Source: Dasypus novemcinctus (lineage: Eukaryota; Chordata; Mammalia; Cingulata; Dasypodidae). Taken from it: 64,000 nt of DNA. Shown here piece after piece: positions 34,743 to 47,772 of this stretch (the first letter of the stretch is position 1; each line of letters starts with the position of its first letter). The notes below the pieces were generated by a model, which saw only the letters and a list, made by a program, of their open reading frames with translations, did no database searches and was not told where the DNA came from. A program made the position numbers and the translations under genes. The stretch covers positions 27,616,796-27,680,795 of the forward strand of contig NC_080690.1 in NCBI RefSeq assembly GCF_030445035.2. The letters are read 5' to 3'.

Positions 34743-36606
34743 GATTTAAATCCCTTATTCAAGATAAAGTGTTTCTTAGAATATTATTTAAAAATAGTGT
34801 AGCCAGTAGAAACAAATACATTGTTTTTAAGTATCTTGTATACTTGATTATTTTACTTAAAAACACTCTTGTAGAAATGTCCAGTTGATTTTATTAACAT
34901 CACACTCCCCTTAAAGAAGGGCAAGCCACTGTATAAAGGAAAGAATATTTGCCTCGGAACACTTGAGCCAAGGGCTTATTCCCACTTTGGGTACAAATGG
35001 TAGATGTTCCCCAGCCCCAGGTTTCAAGATTCTAAAGAACAATAGAAATATCTATCTCAAAAGTTCTCTCATGTCTGAGGTGAAATAAAGTGAACACCAT
35101 TGCCTGGCAGGAGAGTTTAATGAACATCATCTGAGCTTCACTTATTTGTGTCCTCAACTGTTTATCTTGTTTACTTGTTTTACTACCAAATTACTATTTT
35201 ACTTTTCTCTTATTTGTAACATTAGACTTGATTGTAATTAAATATTCTGTGGCCTGTGTCTTGCATCCTTTGGAGGAAAACTGATACTGCATATAACTAT
35301 TAAATAATGAATAAATATCACCTTTCAAGTGTAATTGCTAGTGCACACAATGCACAGTCTTCTAAATGCAAATATCAAAATTATGTCAGCCAAGTTCACG
35401 TCGCTAAATTAATATTATCCATGAGACAAAGAGAGTGGAAGTAGCAGAAGATAACGAAGGGTGACTCTTTAACTAAAAAATTGATGCCTCTATATCTTAT
35501 TAACACATCTCAAGATGATTGCATTTTTTACATATTTGAAATTGCCCTAATATAATTAACACTAATAGAACTTCTTTGACCCAAATAACAAAAATAAAAT
35601 AAATGAAAATCTGAAATATTTATTGTATAAATCGATGTTACAATATGATCATTATTAGGCCAAAATTGTATCCCCAATTGGCTTCTTATTTGAATGTGAG
35701 CCTCTAGAGGTCAGAGGCTGTATTTATTCACTAATATATAAAAGGCATTTAAAACAACTACTGATGTATTTCACGTGTTCAAAAAATTTGGCTGCACTTT
35801 TAGTAGTAGTCCCACAGATCATTTCACACTACTGTCTTGAAACTCTAAATCAATGTCTACTTTGTTGCAATTTCTTCACCAACTTTGAAACAAATTGAAA
35901 TTATATGATTATACAACATATATGGTATTTTACCCAATACATATTTTGTGAAAGTATAAAGAATGTTGATTTTAAGTCACAGAAAATATAAACGTTAAAC
36001 ATGGGCACATGTGTGCTAACTACCAATAAAATACATCTCATATTCCTTCTATAACACTTTTTAACTAATTAACTGACAAAGAATGAAGCTCTTGTTGAAG
36101 GTATACAAGAAAAGAATAGTAAATGTATCACATTGTAAAGAATTTGCCAGTGATAGAATTAATTCAGGTAATAGATAAGGCAAAAGATAGGATAATTGAA
36201 TAATTCATTTATTTCAAATCATTGTTGGCTAACTATTAATAGTAACAATAATATATGAGCCACCTTTTGGTAATTGCAAATCCATTTCACGTTTGTTGCC
36301 TCATTTGGTCCTCACACAATCCTGAGGTTTTTAGGAGGGCAGTCACAATTACCAATAATCTACTGATTTTAAAGTCAGAGAGGGTGTTTAGTGCTTGTTT
36401 GTTCAACATTTGCAGTTAATGGAGGAACTGATGTTTTCCCATACCTAGGCTACAACCTTTCTTTTCTCAAACTCCTATTGGGGAGGCAGTCTGATATAAT
36501 TATAGTATCCTTGATTTTTGAAGTGTAAGGGAATGAAAATGTTTCACAAATTCCGCATTTGTTGGCTCTTTCTTAAAGGTTGTAGTGAATCAGACAGATC
36601 AATTTT
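34743..36606. other. No gene; old repeat relics
   Basis: About 35660-35770 reads like an L2 3' end ('gtgagcctctagaggtcaga', 35697-35716). About 36250-36430 reads like a reversed MIR. The rest is anonymous. Confidence 0.5.
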
Positions 36607-36802
36607 TAAATATGTTTTTGTTACAGAAGTTGTGAACTTACAAAACAATCATGCACACGTGTAAAATTCCCATACAACACCCCACTTCACCACTACACAC
36701 CTTGGTGGAGCATTTGTTACACTTTATGAGATAATACTGTCAGACTATTACCATCGACTATGGTCCATAGCATACATTTGGCATATTTTTTTCCATACCC
36801 CC

Positions 36803-37447
36803 TGTGGCAGTTGATATTATTTATGAATTCCAAAAAGAAATACTGACTATGTTTGTAAACTGTCCTGTTTCTCTAGGTGTGATAGCCTTTGATAATGTAA
36901 AACTCAAAGGTTTACTTGATTAATTCAAGATGAGGGCTTTGATTTAATCACATCTTTAGGATGACTTGATTTAAGCCCTACCCCCTCTTTGTGGGCTATA
37001 TATATGGATACTCATTCAGGGAGAAGACTGAAGTAGATACATAGAAAAAGACATGGTAGAGGAGAGTACTTGGTTTAGATACTGGAGTCCCGGGGAGAGA
37101 GGAGCCATTTACCTGATAGTTTAGAGCTGACCTTGTGAAGAGAACAGAGCAGTGAGCCCAGAAAGAAATGAGCCCCAGGAAGAGAGATGAACCCTATACC
37201 AGCCTACAGCTGAGATCAGAAGACATGGAACTCACTTAGTCTTAAGAAGCAAGAGGAAGGCTGAACCTCTGCAGAAGTTGTCCACCACGTGGCAACAGAC
37301 CTTGGTGAGAAAGCACCTCTTATGGTACCTTGAGTTGGACTCTTTAGGGCCTGTAACTGTAAGCTTCTATCCCAAATAAATATCCTTTGTAAAAGCAAAC
37401 AAATTTCTGGTACTTTGCATCAGCCAACCCTATGGTTAATTAATACA
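36803..37447 (+). repeat. Solo LTR inserted in the L1 3' UTR
   Basis: It begins TGTGGCAGTTG and ends TTAATACA, with TATATATATGG at about 36997-37007 and AATAAA at 37375-37380. The surrounding L1 3' UTR is interrupted exactly here. Flanking CCCCC (left) and CCTCC (right) could be a diverged 5-bp duplication. The family is not assigned. Confidence 0.82.
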
Positions 37448-37962
37448 CCTCCCCTATTACTAACAGTACATTTTTGCCATTGATGTAAGAATATTATGGT
37501 TTTGCTGTTAACTATAATCCATAGGTTACATTATTTGTATTTTTCCCATGCTTCTCCACATTCCCACCAACCTGCAATAGTGATATATACCATCCCGCAA
37601 TAGTCACATACCTCTGTTCTGGTTCACAGAAGGACATTCCTTCATTTGCACTATTTACCACAATTCTCACCCACCTCTGGGTTCACTGTGTTATTGAGTC
37701 CCTAGGTTATACTCTAGATTCCTTTCAATTTACATTTGCATCCCTACACTACCTTTTTCAGTCACAATCCCATCTATAAACGAGCTGTTACTCACTATAA
37801 TGTGTTACCATCCACTCTATCCATTTCTACACTTTTACAGTCAAGTTAATTAAAACTTCTACATTCATTAAGCCTCAGTACTCCTTCACAGCACCACCCC
37901 CTTTTTTTAAATAATGGCCTTTCTTTGTGGTGTGAGGTGATATTTCATTGTTGTTTCCAGAA

Positions 37963-39300
37963 ATGGAAAAACCAATTATCAAATTTATTTGGAAGTATAA
38001 GGGCCCCAAATAGCCAAAAATGTCTTTAAAATGAAGAACAAAGTTGGAGGACTCTCACTTCCTGATTTTAAAGCCCATTAGTTAGCTACATTGGTGAAAA
38101 CAGCATGGTGCTGACATAAAGACAGACAGATTGACCAAAGAAACCAAATCAAAAACTCATCCTCAGTCAAGTGGTTTTTGACAAGGCCCACCCAGCTGGG
38201 CCAGAATAGTCTACTCAACAAATGGTGCTGGGAAAACTGAATACCCATACCAGAAAGAAAGAACGAGAAGCCCTATTTCACACCATATATAAAAAAGCAA
38301 TTTAAAATGGATTTAAGACCTACATATAAAAACAAGAATCATAAAGCACCTAGAAGAAAATGTAGAAAAACATCTTCAAGATCTTGTGGTATGCAGTAGT
38401 TTCTTAAACCTTACATCCAAAACACAAGTAACAAAAGAACAAATAGATAAATAGGACCTCCTCAAAATTAAACACGTTTGTACTTCAAAAGACTTTGTCA
38501 AAATAGTGAAAAGGCAGCCAACTCAATGGGAGAAAATAATTCTTAATCATTTATATGATAAGCATTTAATATCCATGATATATAAAGAGATCATACAACT
38601 CAACAATAAAAAGACAAACTACCCAAGTTAAAAATGGGCAAAAGACTTGAAAAGACAATTGCTCAAGAAAGAAATAAAAATGGGGAAGAAACACATGAAA
38701 AATGTTCAACATCACTAGCAATTAAGGAAATGCAAATTAAAACTGCAACAAGGTATCACTTCACACCTATTAGACTGGCCACTCTTAAAAAGTCATAAAA
38801 CTGTAAAAGTTGGAGAGGATGTAGAGAAATAGGAACACTTATTCACTGTTGCTGAGAACACATCATGGTGTTTATGACTAGCAGAGCTATGGGTATGACA
38901 GTGGTTGAAAGGAAAGCCTAAGGACATTTATATTACAAGAAGGAAAGCTAGAAAATATTATACGGGACTGTTAAACAGTGAAACCTCATGTAAAATACAA
39001 ATATGGATGATATTATATATAGAAGGCTGTTTTTACAAAGTATAAATACAAACAAACTATATAGAGAAAGCAGAATAGCATCTATTTACAGAAGGGGAAG
39101 CATAGAGAGATTGAAAGGTGATTAGTTTTCTTGTTTGTTTAGTATTTTTATTACTGGAATAAATAAAATGCCCTAAAAATGGTTAAAGTGATATAAATGT
39201 ACAAATATTTGATTATACTGAATAACAGTGATTGTACACTTTCAATGGTTTTATGCTTTATTAATATCTATCAATAAAATTAATTTGTTAAAAAAAAATA
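37963..39300 (+). mobile_element. 5'-truncated L1 3' fragment, nested
   Basis: Begins in distal ORF2 (a 'KFIWKYKGPK'-like segment), passes LVV and SKDFVKIVKRQPTQWEK segments, and ends in a 3' UTR unlike that of the other two L1s. An AATAAA (about 39270-39281) and an A run (39290-39298) close it. Its 3' end abuts the interrupted ORF2 of the minus-strand L1. The ORF2 part has several stops. Confidence 0.82.
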
Positions 39301-41965
39301 TCTTGACCATAGATGTGAGGATCTGTTTCTGAACCATCAATTCAGTTCCATTGGTCTATATGTCTGTCTTTATACCAGTAGCAGGCTGGTACCACTGAAG
39401 GTAGGTAATATGACTTAAAGTCCAGAAGTGAGAGTCCTCTGACTTCACTTTTCCTTTTTAAGATGTTTCTTGCTGAAATATTCAGGGCCTTTTACCTTTC
39501 CAAATAAATTTGATCATTGTGTTTTCCATTTGTTTAAAAAATGTTGGTAGAATTTTGAAAAGGACTGCTTTTAATCTGTGTATCAATTTGGGTAGAACTG
39601 ACATCTTAGTGATTTTTGGTCTTCCAATCCATCAGCATGGAATATTCTTCCAATTGTTTAGTTCTTTTTACATTTAAGAATGCATTGCAGTTTTCTGAAT
39701 ACAATTGCTTTACATCCTTGGTTAAACTTATTCCTATATATTTGATTCTTTTAGTTGCTATTGTAAATAATTTTTTCCCCTGATTTCTCCCTCAGATTGC
39801 ACATTACTAGAATATAGAAACACTGCTGATTTTTGAGTATTGATTACATAGCCTGACACTCTGCTGAAATTACTTGTTCACTCTAGCAGTTTTTATGCAG
39901 TTTTGGGGGACATTCTAAGTATAAGATCATATCATCTGCACATAGCAAAAGTTTTACTTCTTTCTTTCCTATTTGGATGCCTTTTGTTTCTTTTTCTTGC
40001 CTGACTGATCTAGCTAGAATCTTTACCACTACATTGAACAACAGTGGTGACAGTGGGCATTCTTGTCTTTTTCCTTATCTCAGCAGGAAAGCTTTTAGTC
40101 TTTCACCATTGAGTACAATTTTAGCTGTGGGTTTTCATATATGCCATGTATCATGTTAAGAAAGCTTACTTCAATTCTTATTTTTGTAGTATCTTTATTA
40201 AGAAGGGAAGCTGTCAAATGAGTTTTCTGCATCAATTGATAGAATCATGTGATTTTTTTTCTTTAGTTTTTCAGTATGATATATTGCACTGATTGATTTC
40301 CTTGTGCTGAACCACCATTGCACAGCTGGTATAAAAGCCACTTGATAAAGATAAATAATTCTTTTAATGTGTTGCTGGATTCGATTAGCAAGTATTTTGT
40401 TGAGCATTTTTGCATCTGTATTCATTAGGAAAATGGGTCTGTAACTTTCTTTTTTCATAATATCTTTCTCTGGCTTAGATATTAGAATGATATTTGATTT
40501 ATGGAATTTTTTTGGAAGAGCTTGAGTAAGAATTGGTATTAAATCTTTTTTGAATGCTTGGTAGAACTCACCTGTGAAACCATCTGGTCCTGGGCTCTAC
40601 ATTTTAGGGGGTTGTTTGAGGACTGTTTCAATATATTTATTTTTGATTGGTTTGTTGAGGTCTTCTATTTCTTCTACAGTCAGTGTAGGCTCATATGTTC
40701 TTAGCAATTTTTCCATTTCAGCCTCATTGTCTGTTTGTCATACAGTTGTTTATTGTATCTTCTTACGAGTTCTTTTATTTCTGTGGGGTAAGTAGTGATA
40801 TCCCTGTTTTCATTTTTTAGTTTATTTATTTGCATGTTCTCTTTTTTCTTTGTCAGTCTAGATAAAGGTTTGTCAATTTTATTAATCATCTTGAAGAATC
40901 AATTTTTGGTTTTGTTAATTCTATTTTGTTGTTGTTGTTCTCAATTTCATTTATTTCTATTTTAATCTTTGTTATTTCATTCCTCTACTTGCTTTAGGAA
41001 TAGTTGACTGTTCTTTTTCTAGTTCCTCTAGCTGTGTAGTTAGGTCATTGATTTTAGCTCTTTCTTCTATAACAATGTAAGCATTGAGGGCTATAAATTT
41101 TCCTCTCAGCACTGCCTTTGCTGTATCCCATAGGTTCTGATATGTTGTTATGATTTTCCTTCATCTTGAGATGTTTACTGATATTTCTTGCAATTTTGTC
41201 TTTGACCTGCTGATTATTTCAGAGTGTGTTGTTTAATCTCCATATATTCGTGAATTTTCCCTTTTTCCTATTCTTGATGTTTCCAAACTTTACCCATTAT
41301 GATCAGAGAAAGTGCTTTGTATAATTTTGGCCTCACTGAATTTGTTGACATCAGCTTTGTTATCTAACATATGGACTATCCTCAAGAGATTTCCATGAGC
41401 ACTTCAAAAGAATGTATAGCCTGCTGTTTTGGGCTGCAAAGTTCTGTGTATGTCTATTAGGTTTTGTCCATTTACTGTATTATTCAATCTCTCTGTTTTC
41501 TTATTGATTCTACCTAGATGTTCTGTCCACTGCTGAGAGTGGTGTATTGAAGTCTCCAACTATTATTGTAGAGATATCTATTTCTCCCTTCAGTTTTGTC
41601 AGTGTTTGCTTTGTGGGACATCCTGGTTTGGTGCATATACATTTATGATTGTTATTTCTTCCTGGTAAATTGTCCCTTTTATTAATATATAATGTCATTC
41701 CTTGTCTCTAATAACAGTTTGCTTTTAAAGTCATCTGATATAAATACAGCTACTCCAGGCCCTCCCCTCCCACCCCACCCCCTTTTTTTTGAAACTGCAT
41801 GCATGGAATAACTTTTTCCAGTCTTTCACTTTCAATATATTGGTATCTAAGATGAGTCTCTTGTAGATAACATATAGATGGCTCATACATTCTCATCCAT
41901 TTCACCAGTCTGTGCCTTTTGATTGGGGATTTTAATCCATTAACATTCACTGTTAATTACAGCAA
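39301..41965 (-). pseudogene. L1 ORF2 remnant (endonuclease and reverse transcriptase)
   Basis: The endonuclease part has NVNGLKSPIKRHR and CYLQETH (41750-41950) and IIVGDFNTPLSAVDR (41510-41698). The reverse transcriptase part has [19 protein letters not shown] and IQQHIKRII (40198-40458) and a catalytic CADDMILYL segment with its ADD codons at 39931-39939, where L1s usually read FADD. Stops and frame changes separate the pieces. The end of the gene is cut off at 39301 by the nested L1. Confidence 0.9.
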
Positions 41966-41999
41966 AAGCAGCTTTTATTTTGCCCATTTTGACATTTGA

Positions 42000-43100
42000 G
42001 TTTTATCTGCTATATTTTATTTTCACCATTCTTTTTACACTTTTAGTTACTTTTACTGGGATAACCTTCATTTCTAGAATCTCTTCCAAGCTTTCTCTCC
42101 TGGTTTTTGTTTTGTTTTGTTTTGTTTTTGTTGTTGTTGTTTTTTCAGGCTTCAGCACTCCCTTTGGTGTTTCCTGAAAAGTCAATATCTTGACTACAAA
42201 CTCTCTCATTTTCTGTTTGTCTGTGAATGTTCTAAACTCACCGTCATTTTTCAAAGACAATCTTGCCAATTATAGTATTCCTGGCTAGCAGTTTTTCTCT
42301 TGCAGTATCTTAAATACATAATATCTCTTCCTTCCTGCCTCCATGATTTCTGATGAGAAGTTAACACTTATTCTTATTGGATATCCCTGTTTGTGTCACT
42401 TTTCTCTTGCTGCTATCAGAATTCTCTCTTTGTCTCTGGCACCTGACATCCTAATTAGTTTGTGTCTCAGAATTGGTCTATTTGGATTTATTCAGATGGG
42501 AGTATATTGTGCTTCTTGGACATACATACTTATGTCCTTCAGTAGGGTTAGTAAATTTTCTACCATTATTTCTTCAAATATTCCTTCTGCCCCTTTTCCC
42601 TTCTTTTCTCTTTCTGGGACAACCATGCGTGTATGTTTGCATGTTTCTTGCTGTTATTTAGTTCCCTAAGACCCATTCAAACTTTTCCATTCTTTTCTTC
42701 ATCTGTTCTTTTGTATGTTCACATGCAGAGGCCATGTCTTCAGCTCAATGATCCTTTGTTTTGCCCCTCCTGTCTGCTGTTGTATGCTCCCAGTGTATTT
42801 TTCATTTCATTTATTGTGGCTTTCATTTCTATAAGATCTGCTCTTTTTATATGTTTGCTTTCAAATTCTTCTTTGTGTTCACCTAGTGTCTTCTTAATAT
42901 CCTTAATCATTTGAGCCATATTATTGAATTTAGTATGGAGATTTGTTTGAATAGCTATGATTGTTGTCTTAACTCTTTTATGTCATCTGAAGACTTATCT
43001 TTTTCCTTTGACTGGACCGTATCTTCCTGTTTCTTGATATGGATAGTAAATTTTTGTTCATCTTGGAATCTGGCTTACTTGATATATTTATTCTGGAAGC
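42000..43100 (-). pseudogene. L1 ORF1 remnant
   Basis: The C-terminal part (42003-42269) holds LSLKNDGEFRTFTDKQK, which corresponds to the same segment of the 14.8-kb L1. The N-terminal end (about 43060-43100) has an ISSKPDSK segment, also matched there. Middle parts are in broken frames. The open 88-codon C-terminal piece runs past the expected ORF1 end into the spacer. Confidence 0.82.
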
Positions 43101-43210
43101 AGTTTCTCTTTTTAATTTAGGGCTTTCTTGCCCTTTCTCCCTTGCTAGTTGTGTAGTAGGGGCCAACGATATAGTTTGTGGTTTGTAAGCTGTGGAGGCT
43201 GAAACTGCCT

Positions 43211-44405
43211 GCATTGCCCCAGGAACCAATGAAGCGTCCCTCAACTTTCTCCTCTGCCAGGAGTAGGGACAGAGCCACAGTCATGTGTAATAATACAAGT
43301 CATGCAGCCCAAGACCATCTGTAGATTCCCAGAGAGATGGATGGATGTGATGAAGATTCACACCCGTTCTTCCCCTGCCTGGGGTGGGGAGGGAGCAGCA
43401 GGTGTGGGCAGCAATCTGTGCTGTGTGGGTCCAAATGTCTGCAGTTGCCCATGTAGACTGACATAGTACTGGCCCTCTTCCTCTCCTACCAGTGGTGGTA
43501 TGGACCTTCCAGAGTGCCAAAAATACTAATCCGTGTGGGCTGAATGTGCTGCAGTTTCCCTTAGAGGCTGAAGTAATACTGTCCCTTCTGCCATTTACAG
43601 GGTGGGGATAGAACCTCAGATACCCATCAATTCTGTACATGTAGGCCAAAAGTGCCTGCTGTTGCTTGTAGAGGCTGAGGAAACACCAGCCCCCTCCTAT
43701 TCTATTGGGTGGTAACCCAACAATCCAGTCTCTGTAGGCTGAAAGGGTCTCCCAGTGCTGGCAGAAGTTGAGGAAACACAGTTAGCCTCCTTTCCTACAT
43801 AGGAGTGGGGATGGAGATACAGGTGTTTGATTATTCAGTCTGTATGGGGCAAAACACCTGCAGTTAGCCAGAGAGGCTGGGGAGACATCACTCCTCTTTG
43901 TACTCAGGGGGGTGGGGTTGGAGCCACAGGTGCCCAGTAGTCAAGTTTGAGAAGGTCACAAGTGACTAGTTGATCTGAGAGGTTAAGGAAAGAGTTCCCC
44001 TCCTATCCCATTGCAGGTGGGGATGAAGCAGCAGGTTTCTGAGTTTCCAGTCTGTGTGGGCTGAAAGAGCTTGCAGTTGTCCAGAGAGGCCAAGGAAACA
44101 CCAGCCCCCTCCTATCCTATAGGGGTGGAGGGGTGGAGATGGAATTAAAGGTGCTCAACAGTCCAGTTTGTATAGGTTGAAAGTTCTGGCAGTTGTCCAG
44201 AGGGGCCAAGGACAGACAACTTCTCCCCTATCCTATTGGGGTGTGGGGACAGCACCCCAAGAGTCCAACTACTCAATCTATGTCAGTGGAAAATGTCTGT
44301 AATTGTCCGGAGAGGCTGGTGCAGTCCCCCACCCCCACCCCCCACCCCCAGCTTCTTCCCTTCTAGAGGTAGGGCTGGAGCCTTGGCTAAGGCTGCAATC
44401 TGATC
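43211..44405 (-). repeat. L1 5' UTR tandem array, about eleven units of about 108 bp
   Basis: The + strand anchor GCAGTTG or a close variant recurs at 43211, 43321, 43441, 43551, 43658, 43752, 43860, 43966, 44073, 44189 and 44299. The spacings are 110, 120, 110, 107, 94, 108, 106, 107, 116 and 110 bp. Each unit also has an upstream 'gtgtgggctgaaa'-like block and a downstream 'agagaggctgaggaaacac' and 'ctcctatcctattgggg' block. Units are well diverged. The L1 at 14.8 kb lacks this array and instead has a 0.4-kb duplication. Confidence 0.88.
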
Positions 44406-44903
44406 TGGGTGGAAAGAAGTTGGTCTCTACCATTACTGTGATTTTCAATTAGCCCCACTTCCCCTCATGCTAGGGGCAGTTAAAAATGGCAGCTACCGGC
44501 CTCTTTCTTACTTTGACAGGTTCAAACTTTAGCTTTTCTTAGGATTATACTTTAGCCAGCCAAATATATTAATCAGTAACTGAAGTCAGTGGCCAGCTGT
44601 CTCTTCTTCCCCTGTTTTTTGGAAATAGAGCTTCCTACTCCAGTCATGGAAGAGCTCCCAAGGCAGCTTGCACCCCAGTGGAGGATGGGCACCAGTCTTC
44701 GTGGCATGGAGTGCTCTACTCACAAATCTTCACTGCAGATGGGCAGCCTCCTGCTTTTATTCTTTCACTAATATTGAAAGATGCTCTTTTGGTCTCCTGG
44801 GCCCCCCAAACATGTGCTTCAGATAGCTCTGTTTAGACTATTAACTGCCCTATAGGAGAATGAGCTGACTCTTGGAAAATTTTACTCAGCCACCATTTTT
44901 CCC

Positions 44904-45379
44904 CATCTCCAGTCAATTGTCCTCCAGACAATTTTTTATGTCCTTTCTGGTAATTTTCAAAAATAATCCAATCACCATCACTGGATAACTCTTACAGTGG
45001 GAAAAAGTTAAGTTTATGGGGGCAACTACAATAGCTCTAATATGTGACTATGTATACAACCAATCAGTTATGTCTATCAGACCCTAAGTATTCACCAAAA
45101 TTTTGTTTTGTGCTACACATAAACTCCGAATCATCTGGGGAAAATTTTTATGTTTATTTACAAAGTATGTATTTTAAATCCAAGAATGTTTGTTGACATA
45201 GGATCCAAAAGAAACTTTAATTCTGCTGGAAATGATTATATGTATTGCACAATTCCCATTATGACATTGATGGAAATTACAATGAAAGAACTATTGCAGT
45301 AATAATGCTATGACTGAAAAAAATCTAAATGTACATCCTACCAGATATTGTCAGTACATATGCATGATTTGAGCACTGT
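44904..45379. other. No gene seen
   Basis: Spacer to the right of the L1 5' end. Nothing recognisable. Confidence 0.5.
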
Positions 45380-46880
45380 TAGACTCCTTACATGGGTACA
45401 ATGTTGTATGCTGACTTTTTCTTTTCACTTAGCATATGACACATTTTTCCAATTATTGCCTAACCTTCAAAATTATGATTTAATGACTGCATATTATTCC
45501 ATGTTTTGTTATTTTCTTATTTAATAGTGCAAACAAAATTGCAATGGATTATCACCTGCATGAGAAATATATATATATATAATTTCCAAGAAGTTGGATT
45601 ACCAGGTAGAAATTCATAAATATTTTAAAAATCTCATTTAGATTGGCAGATATATATCTAAATTGATCCATCATTATAAAACTAATAGAAATAAGTCTAT
45701 ATTTATTGAGTGCTTACCATGTCCTATGCAGCTGACATCATTTAACCTTTAAAATTTAGTAGGCATTAGTATCTAAATTGTACAAATGAAGAATTTTAAG
45801 CTAAAAGAGATTAAATATCTTGTCTAAGATGAAAAAGCTAGTTTAAGCACAAATTTTACACCTAGATAAATCAGATTCTCAAGCTCTTCATTTAACTATA
45901 ATGTTATAAGATTCCACACTACTTCATAATGCCACTCTGAGTATGTTTATTCATTTATCCACATTGCCATTTATGTTGAATAGAGTCATTTATAAAAAGC
46001 TTTGATAAGGTAAAATGTCTTCAAATGTGATGCAAATCTAAAATTTTCCTGTTCTCACCAGGAATTTAGCATGTCAGTAATCATCCTCTCTCCTGTTATT
46101 TCAAAAACTTTCTATGCACTGTAGACCATAAAATGCTTATGTCCCTCTCCCCATAAAATCATTAAATCATATAAACATTTCTGGACTCCCCTGTAGCCTG
46201 CTTTTTTTCCTCTTTGCTGTCTTTCATTGTTAATTTGTTTAAAAACAATACAACCTACAGTTCCTCTTTCCATTTTTTTACCTCCCCATACATTTTTTTT
46301 CTAAAATTATGAAGGCTTACCAAGAACCTATTACCTACTTGTTGTTCAATAAATTTGCTGAATAAAAGTATGGTTAATTTTCCCAAAACAAATTCAGTAA
46401 AACAGAAATATTGGAAATAAAATATAGAAGCCCTGGGAGGGGGGGTGTTTAAACATAGTTTCACTAATTACCATCATATGGCACTGTAGAATGGGTATTT
46501 ATATGCCATTCGAAGGGCTGCAAAGAGCGTTTCCCTACCTCCTCAGCAGCCCTTGCTATCATCCAAATTTCTGACTTTTAAAAACAGTATCTTGTGATTA
46601 ATTATATTTGCATTTCTCTGATAACTAATCATATATGATTTATCTAATAATTTCTTTTTTCTCTATCACTTCAGATGCCACCTTTATTAGGCACCATATT
46701 CTATAGGAGCGAGTGTCTAATTTTGCATTCGCTCTACACCTCCACTGGTCTATTTGCCTTTTCCTGTGTCAGTGTAAATTTGTTTAATTTACTCTAACAT
46801 TCAAAGACATATGTCTTTGTTCCATTCATTTCACAATGCATTCTCTAGTCATAGCCTTTGTTTTCAGATGATCAAATAAA
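45380..46880 (-). repeat. Old L1/HAL1-like fragments with a MIR
   Basis: Antisense old-LINE wording is visible: 'tttcacttagcatatgacac' (about 45424-45443), 'actgcatattattccatgtt' (45486-45505), and 'tatttgcatttctctgataa' (46605-46624). A reversed MIR ('tgagtgcttaccatgtccta') covers about 45700-45860. No gene is present. Confidence 0.45.
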
Positions 46881-46981
46881 TTCAATTTTTGGACACACCT
46901 AGATCTTTGCATATATTTATGTTTTTCTTTTTTTCTTCTCAGCTTTTCCTTCATCTCAGGCTATCTTGGGCAATGCCCAAT

Positions 46982-47202
46982 ATTTTTTTTAATTTTTTTT
47001 ATAAATACCAGGCCGGGGATTGAACCCAGGACCGCATATGTGGGAAGCCAGCACTCAAGTACTGAGCCACACCAGCTCCCCTGAGTTGGTTTTTCATTTG
47101 TTTGCCTGTTGTTTGGTTTTGGTTTTAGGAGTCATGGGAACTTAACCCCAAACCTCCTTTGTGGGAAACAGATGCTTAACCACTTAAGCCACACTGCTTC
47201 CC
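46982..47202 (-). mobile_element. Dimeric tRNA-headed SINE, reverse orientation
   Basis: Two reversed heads: GGGATTGAACCCAGG (about 47017-47031) and, less conserved, 'acttaaccccaaacctcc' (about 47140-47157). A T-rich run (46982-47001) is the reversed tail. Related to 10837-11203. Confidence 0.8.
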
Positions 47203-47684
47203 AAATTATCTGTTAACATTTATTTCAAAAATCTCTTTCTCTACGAAATGATGTTTTCCAATCACTTCCACCCCCCAAAAAAACAACATTTTTCTTTGGC
47301 CCTTGAGTGAATCACTTTTCACCCCTATAATCATAACTGTAGTACCTTACTGCATTTATCTCTAAACATGTCTGACTTCTGTTTCCAACCACCTGCTGCC
47401 TGTTATTTCTCTCTTTCTATTCTGTTTTGATTTGGTGATTCATAAATGCTTATAGATAAAAATATTTCAAAGCTGTAACTTTATTTTAATACCAGAAAAG
47501 TTTATCTCTTTTAATATTTCTTTAGAAACTATAATCTTTTTGTATGAATGGTCTGTTCATGAGTTTGATTATTTAGTACTTAATGTTCTCACCACATTAT
47601 TTTATATGATAAACACTAAAAGAACCAAAAATGATATATTAATATTTAAACTATTTTTCAAATAATACATGGTCAATTTCAGAA
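47203..47684. other. No gene seen
   Basis: Anonymous DNA. Confidence 0.5.
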
Positions 47685-47772
47685 CATTGGGAAATTATAC
47701 AAATAAGTACAGTAATATATATATAAAACCCATAATTTTACTTCACAGAAATTATTTTTTAATATATTTTTG
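47685..47772. repeat. Left long direct repeat
   Basis: About 88 bp that matches 49899-49980: CATTGGGAAATT(A/G)TACAAATAA at the start, then AC(A/G)GTAA and a TATATAT run, and TCACAGAAATTATTTTTT near the end. Confidence 0.75.

Larger units (their letters stand above)
36607..44903 (-). mobile_element. Near full-length L1, minus strand, with two nested insertions
   Basis: Read on its own strand, the element runs from a 5' UTR start at 44903 through a 108-bp repeat array, ORF1 and ORF2 up to 39301, then after a break resumes with the last part of ORF2 and the 3' UTR (37962-37448 and 36802-36607). The 3' UTR pieces match those of the L1 at 17890-18470 in order and wording, which identifies them. 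Two later elements lie inside: the solo LTR at 36803-37447 and the L1 3' fragment at 37963-39300. About 0.6-0.7 kb of distal ORF2 is missing at the second site. All frames are broken. No convincing target duplication was found. Confidence 0.87.

Noticed and set aside
34451-34802. Serine/phenylalanine-rich and lysine/arginine/glutamate-rich frames
   Set aside because: Produced by the polypyrimidine tract on both strands; no domain or start context.
43211-44405. CRISPR array or satellite
   Set aside because: Units are about 108 bp, diverged, contiguous without spacers and confined to an L1 5' UTR.
37963-44903. Twin-priming inversion of one L1
   Set aside because: The two opposite-strand parts overlap in ORF2 content and have different 3' UTRs, and the opposite part lies beyond the poly(A). 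They are two elements.
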